A stretch of 64,000 nt of DNA from Parapedobacter pyrenivorans_A (GCF_041925275.1 NZ_JBHEUZ010000009.1:62001-126000), one strand, 5' to 3'; shown: positions 36,873 through 46,446, counted from the first letter of the stretch. The notes: generated from the letters alone by a model not told the origin. Translations and numbers: made by a program.

Positions 36873-38537
36873 TTACCAGCCTGTGTTTTGTGATCCAAAA
36901 TTCGGGTTCGCGTTCAGTTCCGCCATCGGTATGGGCAATGTCAACATCCGCTCCGTAAAATTCTCGAACAAGCCATTGTCCTTACGGCCACCCCGCCATT
37001 CCTTCGCCTGGTTGTTCCATACGGGACGGCCATCAGGAATTTGGGGCAGTACTTCATCCACGATGTACAGGTACATGGGTCTGCCGTCAGGCGCCTTCAT
37101 CCGCACCAAGTCGAAATGGCGTTTACAATCTTCACCGATAAATTCCAGACCGCGTTCTTTCAAGACGGCCATGCGGAATTCCGCTTGCGTAAGTCCCTGA
37201 GTCAGATCGGTTGGCGCCAGCGAAGGCGTACCATTTGCTTTCCGCGCCCGGATGCGCAACTGGTTGAAAGCGTCATAAGCGGCTGTGGTAGGCCCATTCA
37301 ATTCATTCTCCGCTTCGGCATAAATCAGATAGATCTCGGAAAGCCTCAATACATAACTGTCGTTTTCGTTATTGTATTGCTGTGCGCCGATGTCCTTGTA
37401 CTTTGCAAGAAAAGGCTGGCTACTTGCACCGGCACCTGCTGGCACGGGATTGGGGTAACTAACGAATTGCCTACCGTTCGTCTGATTCGTCCAGGAGGTT
37501 GCAAACGATACCTCAACCCGGTAATCGCCTTCATATTCGCCTGTCGTATATTGATCGTAAAAATAGGGTTGCACGGCGTACCACCCCACGGCGCTACCCG
37601 TAAAACCGGAGTTATTGGGCGGTGAATAATCTCTTGCGAACCGCGATCCAAGTGAGTTCTCCGCATTGTTCGTTGGATCGCGCGTATATTGGATGCCGTA
37701 GATCACTTCGGTATTGTAATTACTTTCTTCCAGGCTAACGTCCCACAGATCTGCATAATCCTCCACCAACGCGTACTCGTTTGACTGAATGACCCTATCC
37801 GCATAGTCCTTTGCCAGCTGATAGTAAGCCAGCTTATCACCTGTTCCTTCCCGATCCAGGTAGTTGGCATACGTCAAATAAGCCAGTGCCAGCATGCCTT
37901 GTGCCGCTCCCCGGGTAGCACGCCCGCGATCTACCTGATCTTTCGGCAGCAATACCTCGCTCGCCGCTGTAAAATCGTCAAAGATGAGCCGATAAACCGA
38001 ATCGACGGAAGCCCGCGGTAAATTTTGATCGTCATCCAGCGTAAAGGCCTTGGTCCGTATCGGTACGCCGCCGTAAATCCGTACTGCATAAAAATAACTA
38101 AATGCCCGTAGAAAACGGGCTTCGCCCACACTGCGGCGGATAAAATCTTCATCCACAACGCCACGAAGACCTTCGGCCGTTTCGATATAGCCATTGGATG
38201 CGGCAATCAGCTGATACAATCCCTGCCACAATAACTGATTGCGTAACCAATTGGCGTCAAACAGCCGATTGGCCTGTACAACGGTCTGCGATGCCGCCGC
38301 ATTAATGAAATGGCAATCGTCGGTATTGAGCATCATATAAATCCCCAATTTGAAGGGATAGGGATTCAACTGTGCGTAGATACCTCTTAGCTGCACGTCC
38401 AGATCGTCTTCATTCTGGACTACCTCGGGGCCTGGGACACCCAGTAGCTCCTCGTCAAGCTGACATCCTCCAAACCACAATACGGCAACAAAGGCGAGCA
38501 GTTTGGTCAGCAGTTTTTTACAAAAATTTCTTCTCAT
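36873..38537 (-). CDS. SusD/RagB-like glycan-binding lipoprotein (PUL1)
   Basis: A 554-residue surface lipoprotein (lipobox in LWFGGCQL). It has the SusD pattern: an N-terminal TPR-like helical scaffold (NGYIETAEGLRGVV, GEARFLRAFSYFYAVRIYGG) and the SusD C-terminal features YLIYAEAENELNG, AYDAFNQLRIRARKANG and a FERMLTLPIPMAELNANPNF ending. It binds the glycan on the cell surface and works as a lid on its SusC partner, encoded 28 bases upstream. I chose ATG 38537, which gives the lipoprotein signal. Confidence 0.93.
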   Translation of the reverse strand: MRRNFCKKLLTKLLAFVAVLWFGGCQLDEELLGVPGPEVVQNEDDLDVQLRGIYAQLNPYPFKLGIYMMLNTDDCHFINAAASQTVVQANRLFDANWLRNQLLWQGLYQLIAASNGYIETAEGLRGVVDEDFIRRSVGEARFLRAFSYFYAVRIYGGVPIRTKAFTLDDDQNLPRASVDSVYRLIFDDFTAASEVLLPKDQVDRGRATRGAAQGMLALAYLTYANYLDREGTGDKLAYYQLAKDYADRVIQSNEYALVEDYADLWDVSLEESNYNTEVIYGIQYTRDPTNNAENSLGSRFARDYSPPNNSGFTGSAVGWYAVQPYFYDQYTTGEYEGDYRVEVSFATSWTNQTNGRQFVSYPNPVPAGAGASSQPFLAKYKDIGAQQYNNENDSYVLRLSEIYLIYAEAENELNGPTTAAYDAFNQLRIRARKANGTPSLAPTDLTQGLTQAEFRMAVLKERGLEFIGEDCKRHFDLVRMKAPDGRPMYLYIVDEVLPQIPDGRPVWNNQAKEWRGGRKDNGLFENFTERMLTLPIPMAELNANPNFGSQNTGW

Positions 38538-38565
38538 AATCTTTACGGTTTTTCCAATCTTCCTA

Positions 38566-41500
38566 TCAAAACATAATCGTAACACCTCCGGTAAACGTCC
38601 TACCCGGTGGCGCGGTGTATGAATCCACTCCGGGAGCGGTTGACCCGGAGGTACTGACTTCCGGATCATAACCCTTATAATCGGTAATGGTAATTAAGTT
38701 CGTCCCGGTAGCAAATAATTTTAACTGTTGGATCTTCCGGATCCCCATGCGTTCCAGCGGGAACTCATAGGTAAACGTTAGGCTCCGCAGCCGGATGAAC
38801 GACCCATCTTCGACGATATAGTTGGTCATCCTACCACCGAACGGATTGCCCCGAACGGACGGCGCCGCATATCGGTTGCTTGAACCGGGCCCCGTCCAGC
38901 GGTTGTCATACGCCTCCTGAGACATGTTCCAGTTGCCCAGCGCCCGTAACCCATCCATGCGGTACCGGACCAGGTTCGCTATCTCCTGTCCCATCGTTCC
39001 CGTAATCAGCATGCTCATTCCAAAGGACTTGTATGATAAATTGTTGGTCACCCCGAACGTATAGTCCGGAAACGGACTCCCCAGATCCACCACGTCGCCG
39101 TCGTCAATTACCTGGTCTCCATTCACATCAACAAAACGGAAGGAACCCGGCGCATTCGGTTCCACACCGTCAACCGGTCCGTTATTTGCTTCCTCCTGAG
39201 TCTGGTATACGCCATCGATCAGGAATCCCTGTAGCATATACATGGGTTGCCCCACGCGCGATGCCCAGATGGGAAACGATATGTTACTAAAGGTGCGGGT
39301 TTGGGTAATTTCGGCCAAATCGCCCAGATCAAGCACTTTATTCCGGTTGAAGGAAATATTTCCGGATACATTCCACTTGAATACGTTGGTGAGCAGATCT
39401 GCTCCTACCTCAACTTCCACCCCTTGATTCCTGATTCTGCCAAGGTTGGTTGCGTAGCCTGAAAAGCCTGTCGTTATTGACAGGGGATAATTCCCCAGCT
39501 GATCGCGGGTATCCTTGATGTAATAGTCCACCGTTGCATGCAACCGATTCTTCCAAAAAGCCATATCCAGTCCCCAATTCCATCCGCTGGCCGTTTCCCA
39601 GTGCAGGGTATTGTTTTCGAAGCGCGTGGGAATATAACCAACCGGGATCTGGTTGCCAAAGACAGCCTGTTTCACGCCGAAAATCGCTTGGCTACTCCCC
39701 GGAGGGATGACCTGATTGCCGGAGAGTCCCCAGCTGGCCCGCAATTTCAAATCAGAAAACAGCTGCTGTTCTTCCATAAAACGTTCTGAACCGGCATTCC
39801 ACGAAACGCCGAGGGAAGGAAAGAACGCCCATCGGTTCTGCGCAGCCAGTCGTGTTGAGCCATCATAGCGGCCTGTAGCGGTAACAACATAGCGATCATC
39901 AAACGAATACACGGCCCGGCCAATGTACGATGCCAGCGCATAATTGGCAAACCGGAGCACGGGCTTGCGGATCACATTGGCCAACTCAAAATTATAATGC
40001 TGGGTTGCGTCGCTTGGAAAATCACTGGCAGAAATGGTGGTACTCCGGTTTGCCCATTCCTGCCAGGTATAACCAGCAAACGCATTGATCCGGTGTTTAC
40101 CGAACTGCCGATTAAAATTTAACGTATACTCCACGAGGTAGTTGCTGTTATCCACGCTAAACACCGTTGCATAGCCGTTGGGGCCTATCCGTCCCAAAAC
40201 CGTGTTGCGTCCGCTATATAAATCCCGATTGATGTCATCCTTGTTGTAGGAGGCATTTAGTTTCATCGAAAGCCCTTTTAGAATCGTATAAGTCAGGTTC
40301 GCATTGCCCAGCAACGTCCGCTTTTTATACGTATCAAAACGGTCATAGAGCAAGGTAAGCGGATGGTTTTGGTCTTCTTCCGGTACCCCGGTATCCCAAT
40401 CTACGTTTTGGTAGGGTGGAAAACCCAATGCCGAAGACACAATAGAGATATTAGCTGCATTGCCCGCCCCGACAATGGAGTGCGGTATCGCATTGCTCGT
40501 GGACGCTGAATAGAACGAGCGCACGGCGAACTTCAGTTTCTTCGAAAAATTCCGATCGTAGTTGACCCGGGCGCCATAGCGTCGAAACTTAGAAGTCTCA
40601 ATAAGCCCCTCGCTATTGTTATAATTACCAATGATCCGATAGGTAGACCGTTCATCGCCTCCGGTCAATGACACCTGATGGTCCATCGCGAGGGCTTGCT
40701 GATAGACCAGGTCCTGCCAGTCGCGGTTTTCCAACACCCGTTGATCATACAATGAATCCTGGGGAAAAGGAATGGCAACCCCTGCATTCGTGCTGGCCTC
40801 GTTATAAAAATTCATGTAGTCCTCCGAATTCAACATGTCGTATTTTTTTGCCAATCCGGTCGTAGAAACATTAAAATTATATTCGATCCGGTCTTGTCCG
40901 GCTACCCCGGCTTTTGTTGTGATCAACACCACCCCATTGGATGCCCGGGAACCGTAAATAGCTGTTGCAGACGCATCCTTCAGAATTTCAATCGACTCGA
41001 TATCGTTCGGATTCAAACTCGCCAATCCGTTATTGGTTACCATGGGACGCAAAGCTCCTCCCTGAATTCCCCCTTCATCGACACTGGGGCCCCACGATCC
41101 TGCCTCCACCGGCACCCCGTCAATAACAATCAGCGGCTGGTGGTCCGAAAACGAGCTCACGCCACGGATGTTGAAGGTAATTTCCGAACCGGGGATCCCC
41201 GAATTGTTCATGATCTGCACACCTGCCGCTTTACCAACCAACAGATCCGAAACGGCGACGGCCGGCCGTTGCTTCGCTTCGTCCCCGATTTCAACGCTGG
41301 ATATCGCACCGGTGATATCCGACTTTCGCACCTCCCCATACCCAATGACCACCACCTCGTCCAGATCCGACACCAACGGTTTCAACACAATCTGCAAATT
41401 GGACTCACTGCTAACCACTGCTGTTTGATGCTCCTGGTACCCTATCATCTTAAAAACCAGTACGCGCCCAGGCAAAACCCGAATGCGAAACCGGCCATTT

Positions 41501-42030
41501 GCCCCCGTCGCGGTGCCTCGATTTACTCCCTTAACAACGACAGACACCCCTTCCAAAGGGTTCCCCAACGAATCGGTTACCCGTCCGCCGATGTCTAATT
41601 GCTGCTGTATCGCCTTCGGTACGCGATTCGGCTTGCCTGATTTATCGGACCGGCTATTTTGCAAGGGGATCTTTTTGATGAATATAGTCTGTTCCCGGAT
41701 ATCGTATGCCAGCGATTCGGGCTCCAGCAGCCGATCTAAAAAGATATTCAATGGCATTCGGTCTGCGGCAATGGTAATGGGTTTCGCAACTTTAATAAGC
41801 TCATCGGCATAAATTACCTGATAACCCGTTTGCCGTCCGATTTCTTCGAATACCCGTACAATAGATTGCTTATTCGTACGGAGTGTAACGGTTTGCGAAC
41901 GCGATGTGGCACTCACATGTATCAACCCGATGACAAGCAACAACATGGTGATTTTCATAATTCGGAATAGTTGGGTTAATTTATCGGACAGTTCCCTCCC
42001 CTCCGATAACGGGATTACATAATTTATCAT
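38566..42030 (-). CDS. SusC/RagA-like TonB-dependent transporter with STN domain (PUL1)
   Basis: An outer-membrane importer of 1154 residues from ATG 42030. In order: a signal segment (LFRIMKITMLLLVIGLIHVS), an STN domain (about residues 55-130, VFEEIGRQTGYQVIYADELI) for signalling to FecR, a CarboxypepD_reg-like domain (ISGRVTDSLGNPLEGVSVVV near residue 145), the plug (VVIGYGEVRKSDITGAISSV, then IYGSRASNGVVLITTK) and a beta-barrel. The STN domain fits with the adjacent FecR and sigma genes, giving cell-surface induction. It imports glycan fragments captured by SusD. ATG at 41937 area (MKITML) is an alternative start. Confidence 0.93.
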   Translation of the reverse strand: MINYVIPLSEGRELSDKLTQLFRIMKITMLLLVIGLIHVSATSRSQTVTLRTNKQSIVRVFEEIGRQTGYQVIYADELIKVAKPITIAADRMPLNIFLDRLLEPESLAYDIREQTIFIKKIPLQNSRSDKSGKPNRVPKAIQQQLDIGGRVTDSLGNPLEGVSVVVKGVNRGTATGANGRFRIRVLPGRVLVFKMIGYQEHQTAVVSSESNLQIVLKPLVSDLDEVVVIGYGEVRKSDITGAISSVEIGDEAKQRPAVAVSDLLVGKAAGVQIMNNSGIPGSEITFNIRGVSSFSDHQPLIVIDGVPVEAGSWGPSVDEGGIQGGALRPMVTNNGLASLNPNDIESIEILKDASATAIYGSRASNGVVLITTKAGVAGQDRIEYNFNVSTTGLAKKYDMLNSEDYMNFYNEASTNAGVAIPFPQDSLYDQRVLENRDWQDLVYQQALAMDHQVSLTGGDERSTYRIIGNYNNSEGLIETSKFRRYGARVNYDRNFSKKLKFAVRSFYSASTSNAIPHSIVGAGNAANISIVSSALGFPPYQNVDWDTGVPEEDQNHPLTLLYDRFDTYKKRTLLGNANLTYTILKGLSMKLNASYNKDDINRDLYSGRNTVLGRIGPNGYATVFSVDNSNYLVEYTLNFNRQFGKHRINAFAGYTWQEWANRSTTISASDFPSDATQHYNFELANVIRKPVLRFANYALASYIGRAVYSFDDRYVVTATGRYDGSTRLAAQNRWAFFPSLGVSWNAGSERFMEEQQLFSDLKLRASWGLSGNQVIPPGSSQAIFGVKQAVFGNQIPVGYIPTRFENNTLHWETASGWNWGLDMAFWKNRLHATVDYYIKDTRDQLGNYPLSITTGFSGYATNLGRIRNQGVEVEVGADLLTNVFKWNVSGNISFNRNKVLDLGDLAEITQTRTFSNISFPIWASRVGQPMYMLQGFLIDGVYQTQEEANNGPVDGVEPNAPGSFRFVDVNGDQVIDDGDVVDLGSPFPDYTFGVTNNLSYKSFGMSMLITGTMGQEIANLVRYRMDGLRALGNWNMSQEAYDNRWTGPGSSNRYAAPSVRGNPFGGRMTNYIVEDGSFIRLRSLTFTYEFPLERMGIRKIQQLKLFATGTNLITITDYKGYDPEVSTSGSTAPGVDSYTAPPGRTFTGGVTIMF

Positions 42031-42040
42031 TACGTTTGTA
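42017..42040 (-). repeat. 24-base block around the PUL1 susC start, identical at PUL2 susC
   Basis: The same 24 bases span the start codon of both susC genes (here and 59626-59649), including the ATG and the first residues MINY. The sequences on either side differ, so the block may be under selection, for example as a translation or regulatory signal. It supports the choice of this start codon in both genes. Confidence 0.5.
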
Positions 42041-42193
42041 CAGTTTGGATATTGGAATCCGGTTTTACAATTTGGTTCTATGTCGTATTGGCAATATCTA
42101 AACGGGGGAAGTGTTGCTACCACTTCCCCATTTTAGATTTTAGTATATCATTCTTTCATCTCTCTAAATTTATAGGTTTACAAAATCGGTTAA

Positions 42194-43369
42194 CTACTCG
42201 ATAATTAGCTTATTTCCCTCAATTTTAAAGCCGATCTGTGACGCATCCAATAAATTCAAAACCGTCAAAAGGCTGACATTTCGCCTCATCCGGCCACTGA
42301 ATGTTTTCGATGGAACCGAGTTTTTATAGACGACTTCAATGTCGTACCACCGTTCAATTTGGCGCATCATATCGGCAAATGGTGTCTGCTTGAAGTGAAA
42401 CATTTCCGATTTCCAGGCGACATAAAGGCTGGTATCTACCTCGCGAATTTTTGTGGTAGCTGCGAGAACGGTGCTCTGCTCTCCGGGCACGAGGCGGTCA
42501 ACAGACCCTGATTTAAGATTTACAATCTGTACACTGCCCTCGATTAACGTTGTTTGGGTCGCGGCCTCATTTTTATAGGCGTTCAGGTTAAATTCTGTGC
42601 CCAACACTTCAATCTCCTGTCCGTTGCTGATAACCTTAAACGGTCGCCTCGGATCGCTGGTGACAGAAAAGTAGGCTTCACCCGAAAACTCCACAACCCG
42701 TTGGGTTTCTGAAAATTTGCCGGGATATTTCAAGGTAGAAGCCGCATTTAGCCAAACTTTGGTGCCATCGGACAGGGTAATTTGATAACTGCCCCCTTTC
42801 GGCGTTGTTATCGAATTGAGCTTTTCACGCTCCATCTTCCATGCTGCATTTTCAACTACGTCACTTCCGTCAAGATACGTAAGTCCATCTCCAACGATAA
42901 TCCCAGCCTGTGTCTTATTTAGATTTATCGTCCGGCCGTCTGCAAAGGTAAGCATGGCACGATTGCCGCCGGGTTTGATTTTAGCCGCAGCCAGTTGCGT
43001 ATTTATCGTGTCCTGTTTATCATCTAAATCTAACATGAACCACACTCCCAGACTAACCATAACAATAACAGCCGCCGCAGCGGCAAACCATAATTTGCGC
43101 GTTAAGAAAGGCCACCTTTGCAATCGCCTTTGCCGATTGATGCGGTCCATCACACGTTGGTGGGCGGCTTCGGCAACGCGATCCACCCGCTGTTGGCTGA
43201 TATAATCGCCTCCATCCTGCCGCTCCATGGCCTTGAGTAAGAGCTGAAAGGCGCCGTCGGATCGTCCATCAATACCGAAATAGTCCATCAACTCCACATA
43301 CTCGTCTTCTGTGACCGTATGCCGCAGATATTTATCAAACAGTAGACGTATCCGGTAATTATCTTCCAC
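42194..43369 (-). CDS. FecR-family anti-sigma factor (PUL1)
   Basis: A 391-residue inner-membrane protein. A cytoplasmic N-terminal region (residues 1-95) should bind the sigma factor; one membrane helix lies near residues 92-115 (LWFAAAAAVIVMVSLGVWFM); the periplasmic FecR domain follows, with TPKGGSYQITLSDGTKVWLN, FSGEAYFSVTSDPRRPFKV and EVLGTEFNLNAY, then a C-terminal STN-like domain with FADMMRQIERWYDIEVVY. It transmits the glycan signal from SusC's STN domain to the sigma factor encoded 75 bases upstream. Confidence 0.93.
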   Translation of the reverse strand: MEDNYRIRLLFDKYLRHTVTEDEYVELMDYFGIDGRSDGAFQLLLKAMERQDGGDYISQQRVDRVAEAAHQRVMDRINRQRRLQRWPFLTRKLWFAAAAAVIVMVSLGVWFMLDLDDKQDTINTQLAAAKIKPGGNRAMLTFADGRTINLNKTQAGIIVGDGLTYLDGSDVVENAAWKMEREKLNSITTPKGGSYQITLSDGTKVWLNAASTLKYPGKFSETQRVVEFSGEAYFSVTSDPRRPFKVISNGQEIEVLGTEFNLNAYKNEAATQTTLIEGSVQIVNLKSGSVDRLVPGEQSTVLAATTKIREVDTSLYVAWKSEMFHFKQTPFADMMRQIERWYDIEVVYKNSVPSKTFSGRMRRNVSLLTVLNLLDASQIGFKIEGNKLIIE

Positions 43370-43444
43370 TTCGCGTTATTTTTGTTTAAATACGCTCGAA
43401 GTACAAAATCGGCTAGTTCCCGAAGTCAAAAAAATAAAAATAGA

Positions 43445-44050
43445 TTAAAAAAGGCCCCTGGCAAGCTGTTCAGCTATAAAAACAACCAGCAATACACGGG
43501 ATTCCGGTCGATCATATTGGCTCTTCAGGTATTTATTGGCCTTGATGATGTGATCGCGGACAGCCGAAACGGAAATGTGCAGTAAGTCTGCTACCTGTTG
43601 ATAGGTCTTTTGCTCGAATTTACATAATAGGAATACCCGTTTACGCTGGGGAGATAGTTGGTCAAGCACCTTATACAGTGTTTCGTCCATCTCTTGCTGA
43701 CGAACCGTGTCGGGATTTTCCTGCTGGAGTAGCGTCGTTTCCCAAAATGCCCTGACCGATTTCTGATCCCTCGCCAACTTCCGGAAATGATCGTGTACCA
43801 AATTAGCCGATATCCGGAAAAGGTACCCCGCAATAGGTTGTTCAGGATCAATTGTTTCCCGTCTGTCCCACAGCCGGAAGAATAGTTCCTGCAGGGTGTC
43901 TTCCGCCAGGACATCGTCCTTAAGCAAGGAAATCAGGTTGCGGGTCAGTTGGGATTTGTACCGGTCATATAAACTATTGAATGCCCGGTGATCACCTTGT
44001 CTCAACCGGAGCAACAGCGCTTTCTCGTTCCTCTGAACTATCGTTTTCAT
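43445..44050 (-). CDS. ECF-type RNA polymerase sigma-70 factor (PUL1)
   Basis: A 201-residue ECF sigma factor. Region 2 has FNSLYDRYKSQLTRNLISLL and DTLQELFFRLWDRRE; region 4 has LSPQRKRVFLLCKFEQKTYQQVADLLHISVSAVRDHI, a helix-turn-helix typical of PUL-associated sigma factors. ATG 44050 was chosen because residues from there match the family start; the frame to 44176 only adds an untypical 42-residue leader. It is expected to drive PUL1 transcription when released by FecR. Confidence 0.93.
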   Translation of the reverse strand: MKTIVQRNEKALLLRLRQGDHRAFNSLYDRYKSQLTRNLISLLKDDVLAEDTLQELFFRLWDRRETIDPEQPIAGYLFRISANLVHDHFRKLARDQKSVRAFWETTLLQQENPDTVRQQEMDETLYKVLDQLSPQRKRVFLLCKFEQKTYQQVADLLHISVSAVRDHIIKANKYLKSQYDRPESRVLLVVFIAEQLARGLF

Positions 44051-44187
44051 CGTTGATATTCGCTGCGTAATCGCATAGTTGCTACCTGTTTCAACATACC
44101 CGCAATCAATTATGACTGGATTATATAGTCCCTTAACTGGCTCTTTGCTCCGGCTATCATGTGGATTATGGAACAATTGTTTACCGC

Positions 44188-44195
44188 CAAATGTA
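44188..44195 (-). promoter_or_regulatory. Candidate -7 element (TACATTTG) upstream of PUL1 sigma gene
   Basis: TACATTTG on the minus strand fits TAnnTTTG. It would give a leader of about 130 bases before the sigma ATG at 44050. No TTG is found at the expected -33 spacing, so the call is weak. Confidence 0.3.
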
Positions 44196-44534
44196 AAAAC
44201 TTAATTTTGTATAGCCATCCTGTGCTGTCGGAGTTTTGATAGTAAAATGCAAAGGGCAAAATCAACAAAAAAACCTGGTAATAACCGGATTATAACTTCA
44301 TCGGGATTTGGAATTTCCCCTCCTTAATTCGTATTTACCAATGTACCAAAAAGACATAATTATGAAGAGGTATTTTTGGAACCTAATGGCGCATCTGAAA
44401 CGAAAGATTTCGTAAGCTTACCGCCAATATCGCGGGGCGGTTTGAGAGCCGGTTAGAACTATTGAAGTACCTGTGCGATAGATAGCAATCTTGTTTTCAT
44501 TTTTGTCGTATTACATTGTATTACCAAAATTTCG
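44196..44534. other. Divergent intergenic region, AT-rich
   Basis: This lies between the PUL1 sigma gene and the toxin-antitoxin pair. It is visibly more AT-rich than the genes around it. I see no ORF longer than about 17 codons and no clear RNA structure. It marks the start of the fragmented region that continues to 47.5 kb. Confidence 0.4.
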
Positions 44535-44542
44535 TATCTTTA
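44535..44542 (+). promoter_or_regulatory. Candidate -7 element (TATCTTTA) of the UPF0175/DUF3368 operon
   Basis: TATCTTTA, one base from TAnnTTTG, ends five bases before the ATG at 44547. Upstream, a direct repeat of GTATTAC (about 44507-44526) could be an operator. A very short leader is typical of autoregulated toxin-antitoxin operons. Confidence 0.35.
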
Positions 44543-44546
44543 CATC

Positions 44547-44783
44547 ATGACTACGCTGACACTTGAGGTACCGGAATCCCTGCAAAAAAACAGGGATGAT
44601 ACTGTCCGTTTCCTTGCAGCGAAGCTGTATGAATCGGGCAAACTGACATTGGGGCAGGCCGCGCAGATGGCGGGTATGAAAAAATGGGATTTCGCTGAAA
44701 TCCTTAGTGATTATGGTGTGGACTACATCCAGTACACCTATGAGGACGTGGTAGCTGATGTCGAGCGAATCTCCAACCGTTAG
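44547..44783 (+). CDS. UPF0175-family putative antitoxin
   Basis: A 78-residue protein with the UPF0175 pattern: TLEVPESLQKNRDDTVRFLA, then YESGKLTLGQAAQMAGMKKWDFAEIL, which forms a helix-turn-helix, and a C-terminal DYGVDYIQYTYEDVVADVE. UPF0175 proteins are found next to DUF3368 PIN-like proteins and are thought to be the antitoxins. The downstream toxin candidate starts 26 bases before this gene ends. DNA-binding autorepression is likely from the HTH. Confidence 0.85.
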   Translation: MTTLTLEVPESLQKNRDDTVRFLAAKLYESGKLTLGQAAQMAGMKKWDFAEILSDYGVDYIQYTYEDVVADVERISNR

Positions 44784-45231
44784 TACGGTCATCACCGACG
44801 CCAGCTGCTTTATCCTGCTGGATAAAATCGATGGCCTGACTATCCTCGAATCCTTGTATTCTTTCGTCATCACTACGCCGGAAATCGCTGCCGAATACGG
44901 CAAACGCCTCCCCGCTTGGGTGGAAGTGCGCGCCGTGGGAAACCGCGACCTGCTGTATGACTACACGGAAAAAGTGGATATCGGCGAGGCAAGCGCCATC
45001 GCCCTGGCGTCCGAGATCCCTTCCCCCCTGCTGATCCTCGATGACCTGCGCGGGCGGAAACTTGCCGACCAGCTACAATTGGATTATACCGGGACCGTTG
45101 GCGTCCTTACCCTCGCCCGGAAACGGGGCATCATCGACAGTCTCCATTCCTACTTCGACCGCATCCGTGCCACGAACTTCCGCATTCCTGAACGGCTGTT
45201 AAAGGCCCTTGAGGAAACTTATGACCGTTGA
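44758..45231 (+). CDS. DUF3368 PIN-like putative toxin
   Basis: A 157-residue protein of the DUF3368 family, related to PIN-domain ribonucleases. Acidic residues in VITDASCFILLDKID, GEASAIALA and LLILDDLRGRKLA fit the PIN active site (Asp, Glu, Asp, Asp). KLADQLQLDYTGTVGVL is also typical. It overlaps the UPF0175 gene by 26 bases, the usual arrangement of antitoxin followed by toxin. RNase activity has to be inferred from the fold. It may have helped stabilise the surrounding mobile region. Confidence 0.85.
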   Translation: MSSESPTVSTVITDASCFILLDKIDGLTILESLYSFVITTPEIAAEYGKRLPAWVEVRAVGNRDLLYDYTEKVDIGEASAIALASEIPSPLLILDDLRGRKLADQLQLDYTGTVGVLTLARKRGIIDSLHSYFDRIRATNFRIPERLLKALEETYDR

Positions 45232-45307
45232 GTCCTCCGTTCTGTTTACCCGAAATTTCAAAGAACTTTTGTGCCGCTCACTGCGACCGATATCGTAAGA
45301 CTTGGCC

Positions 45308-45871
45308 TTACGGCGGTGCGGTGCCGGAGCGCATGTCGTCGGCGAGGGCTTGGATGCCTTTTTTAATGCTGCCGTATTTGGCGGTGTATTGCTGGACTTT
45401 CACTTTTTCGCTTTCCTCAGTGGTGTAGGTGAGGTACTCCTCCAACGATACTTCGGTGCGGTAGACCTTGCCGGGTGGGTAGATGTATACTTCCTTGTAT
45501 ATCCTTTTCGGATCATTGGCACGGTTCATCGAGAGGATGAGCGCCTTCTGCCTGTCGTTCAGCCCGAGCATGTCCTGCAGCTGATCGAACCGGTTTTCGT
45601 ATTTGGACTGGTCCAGCAGGATCTTGCAGTCGGCGTTGTTAATAATCGCCTGCTTGTAGGGGCCTTTCGTCTGTATGTCGGTAAAACTCCGCGGGGCATC
45701 CACCTGCGTAATCCTCGACTGCCATCTAATGAGTATGCCGAACAGCGGCGTAACGCGGAAATCCACGACCATGCCTTGGTGCACCGGCTGATTAGCGTTG
45801 TCGCTCCCTACCGTGAATTTCATGTCCGGCGGGGTGATCCTGGCGAGATTGGCAGGAATGGAAAAGAATGC
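45308..45871 (-). pseudogene. Chimeric ORF: SRPBCC-protein fragment joined to the C-terminus of conjugation ATPase TraG
   Basis: The minus frame is open from just after TAG (45872-45874). It starts in mid-domain with FFSIPANLARITPPDMKF and continues through VTPLFGILIRWQSRITQVD to GPYK, which is the middle of a ligand-binding SRPBCC (START-like) domain. After GPYK it changes without a frame break to QAIINNADCKILLDQSKYEN and TYTTEESEKVKVQQY, the last part (about 118 residues) of a Bacteroidota TraG. The ATG at 45823 is internal to the SRPBCC part. Both parents are truncated, so this is deletion or recombination debris from a conjugative element; it is unlikely to make a working protein. Confidence 0.65.
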
Positions 45872-45953
45872 CTAAGCGGTATGGATATCGCAGGATAGTT
45901 GTTGGGAGCGGGCTAAGCGGTATATTCTAGCCATTGCCGGATTATAAGTGCTG

Positions 45954-46129
45954 TCAATGGGATTCTTTTGATTTTTTCTTCGACGGCTCTGCCTGATCAT
46001 TGAACGCCAGACATATTTCCAGCCAAAAACTGAAATCGTCCGGATCGGTATACCCCTCGGGGTCGACATAGCAATAGCCGGGCAGGTGAACAATCGAGAG
46101 AGTTCTTCGGGTGTTGTTGCTTTTTCCAT
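45954..46129 (-). pseudogene. Composite remnant: start of a SnoaL-like gene joined to an unknown C-terminal fragment
   Basis: ATG at 46129 begins MEKATTPEELSRLF, matching the start of SnoaL/NTF2-like (SgcJ/EcaC) proteins. The match ends at about 46091. In another frame the remaining DNA codes for HLPGYCYVDPEGYTDPDDF and FWLEICLAFNDQAEP, then stops at 45954. That looks like the tail of a different, unidentified protein. The same SnoaL-like start recurs at 63683 with a longer but also truncated body. Confidence 0.45.
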
Positions 46130-46446
46130 CGCGTGCTTTTACCAAAGGTAAGGCAAAGGAGCATAAATTCCTGCCTTTTGTAAAATTGATGCTAGATAGG
46201 ATGAAGGATTACACCAATTTCCCTCAAAGTTGTTTATCTTCACACAGAAAGGAGGATACGGCCATGTCCATGAACAAATTTTTCACGTCCCTGATTACAC
46301 TATTGGCATGCAGTGCCAGTGCACAGGCGCAGGTAATCGTCAACCCGGATGGGACGCATTCCGTTGCCATGGGAAATATCATTGTGAATTCCGATGGTAC
46401 CCATTCCGTGCGCACGGGCGATGTGATTGTCAATCCGAACGGCACC
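46091..46446. repeat. Long direct repeat, copy 1 (partner 63645-64000)
   Basis: The 356 bases here and at 63645-64000 align without gaps at an offset of 17,554 with three mismatches that I can find (near 46099, 46132 and 46399). The repeat covers a SnoaL-like gene start, the divergent promoter region and the first part of the repeat-protein gene. Copy 2 runs off the window, so the true length is unknown. The repeats bracket PUL2 and the SEFIR gene. Confidence 0.95.

Noticed and set aside
46111..46263. N-terminal extension of the repeat protein
   Set aside because: A clear AGGAGG and signal peptide place the start at 46264; the upstream codons overlap the divergent promoter region.
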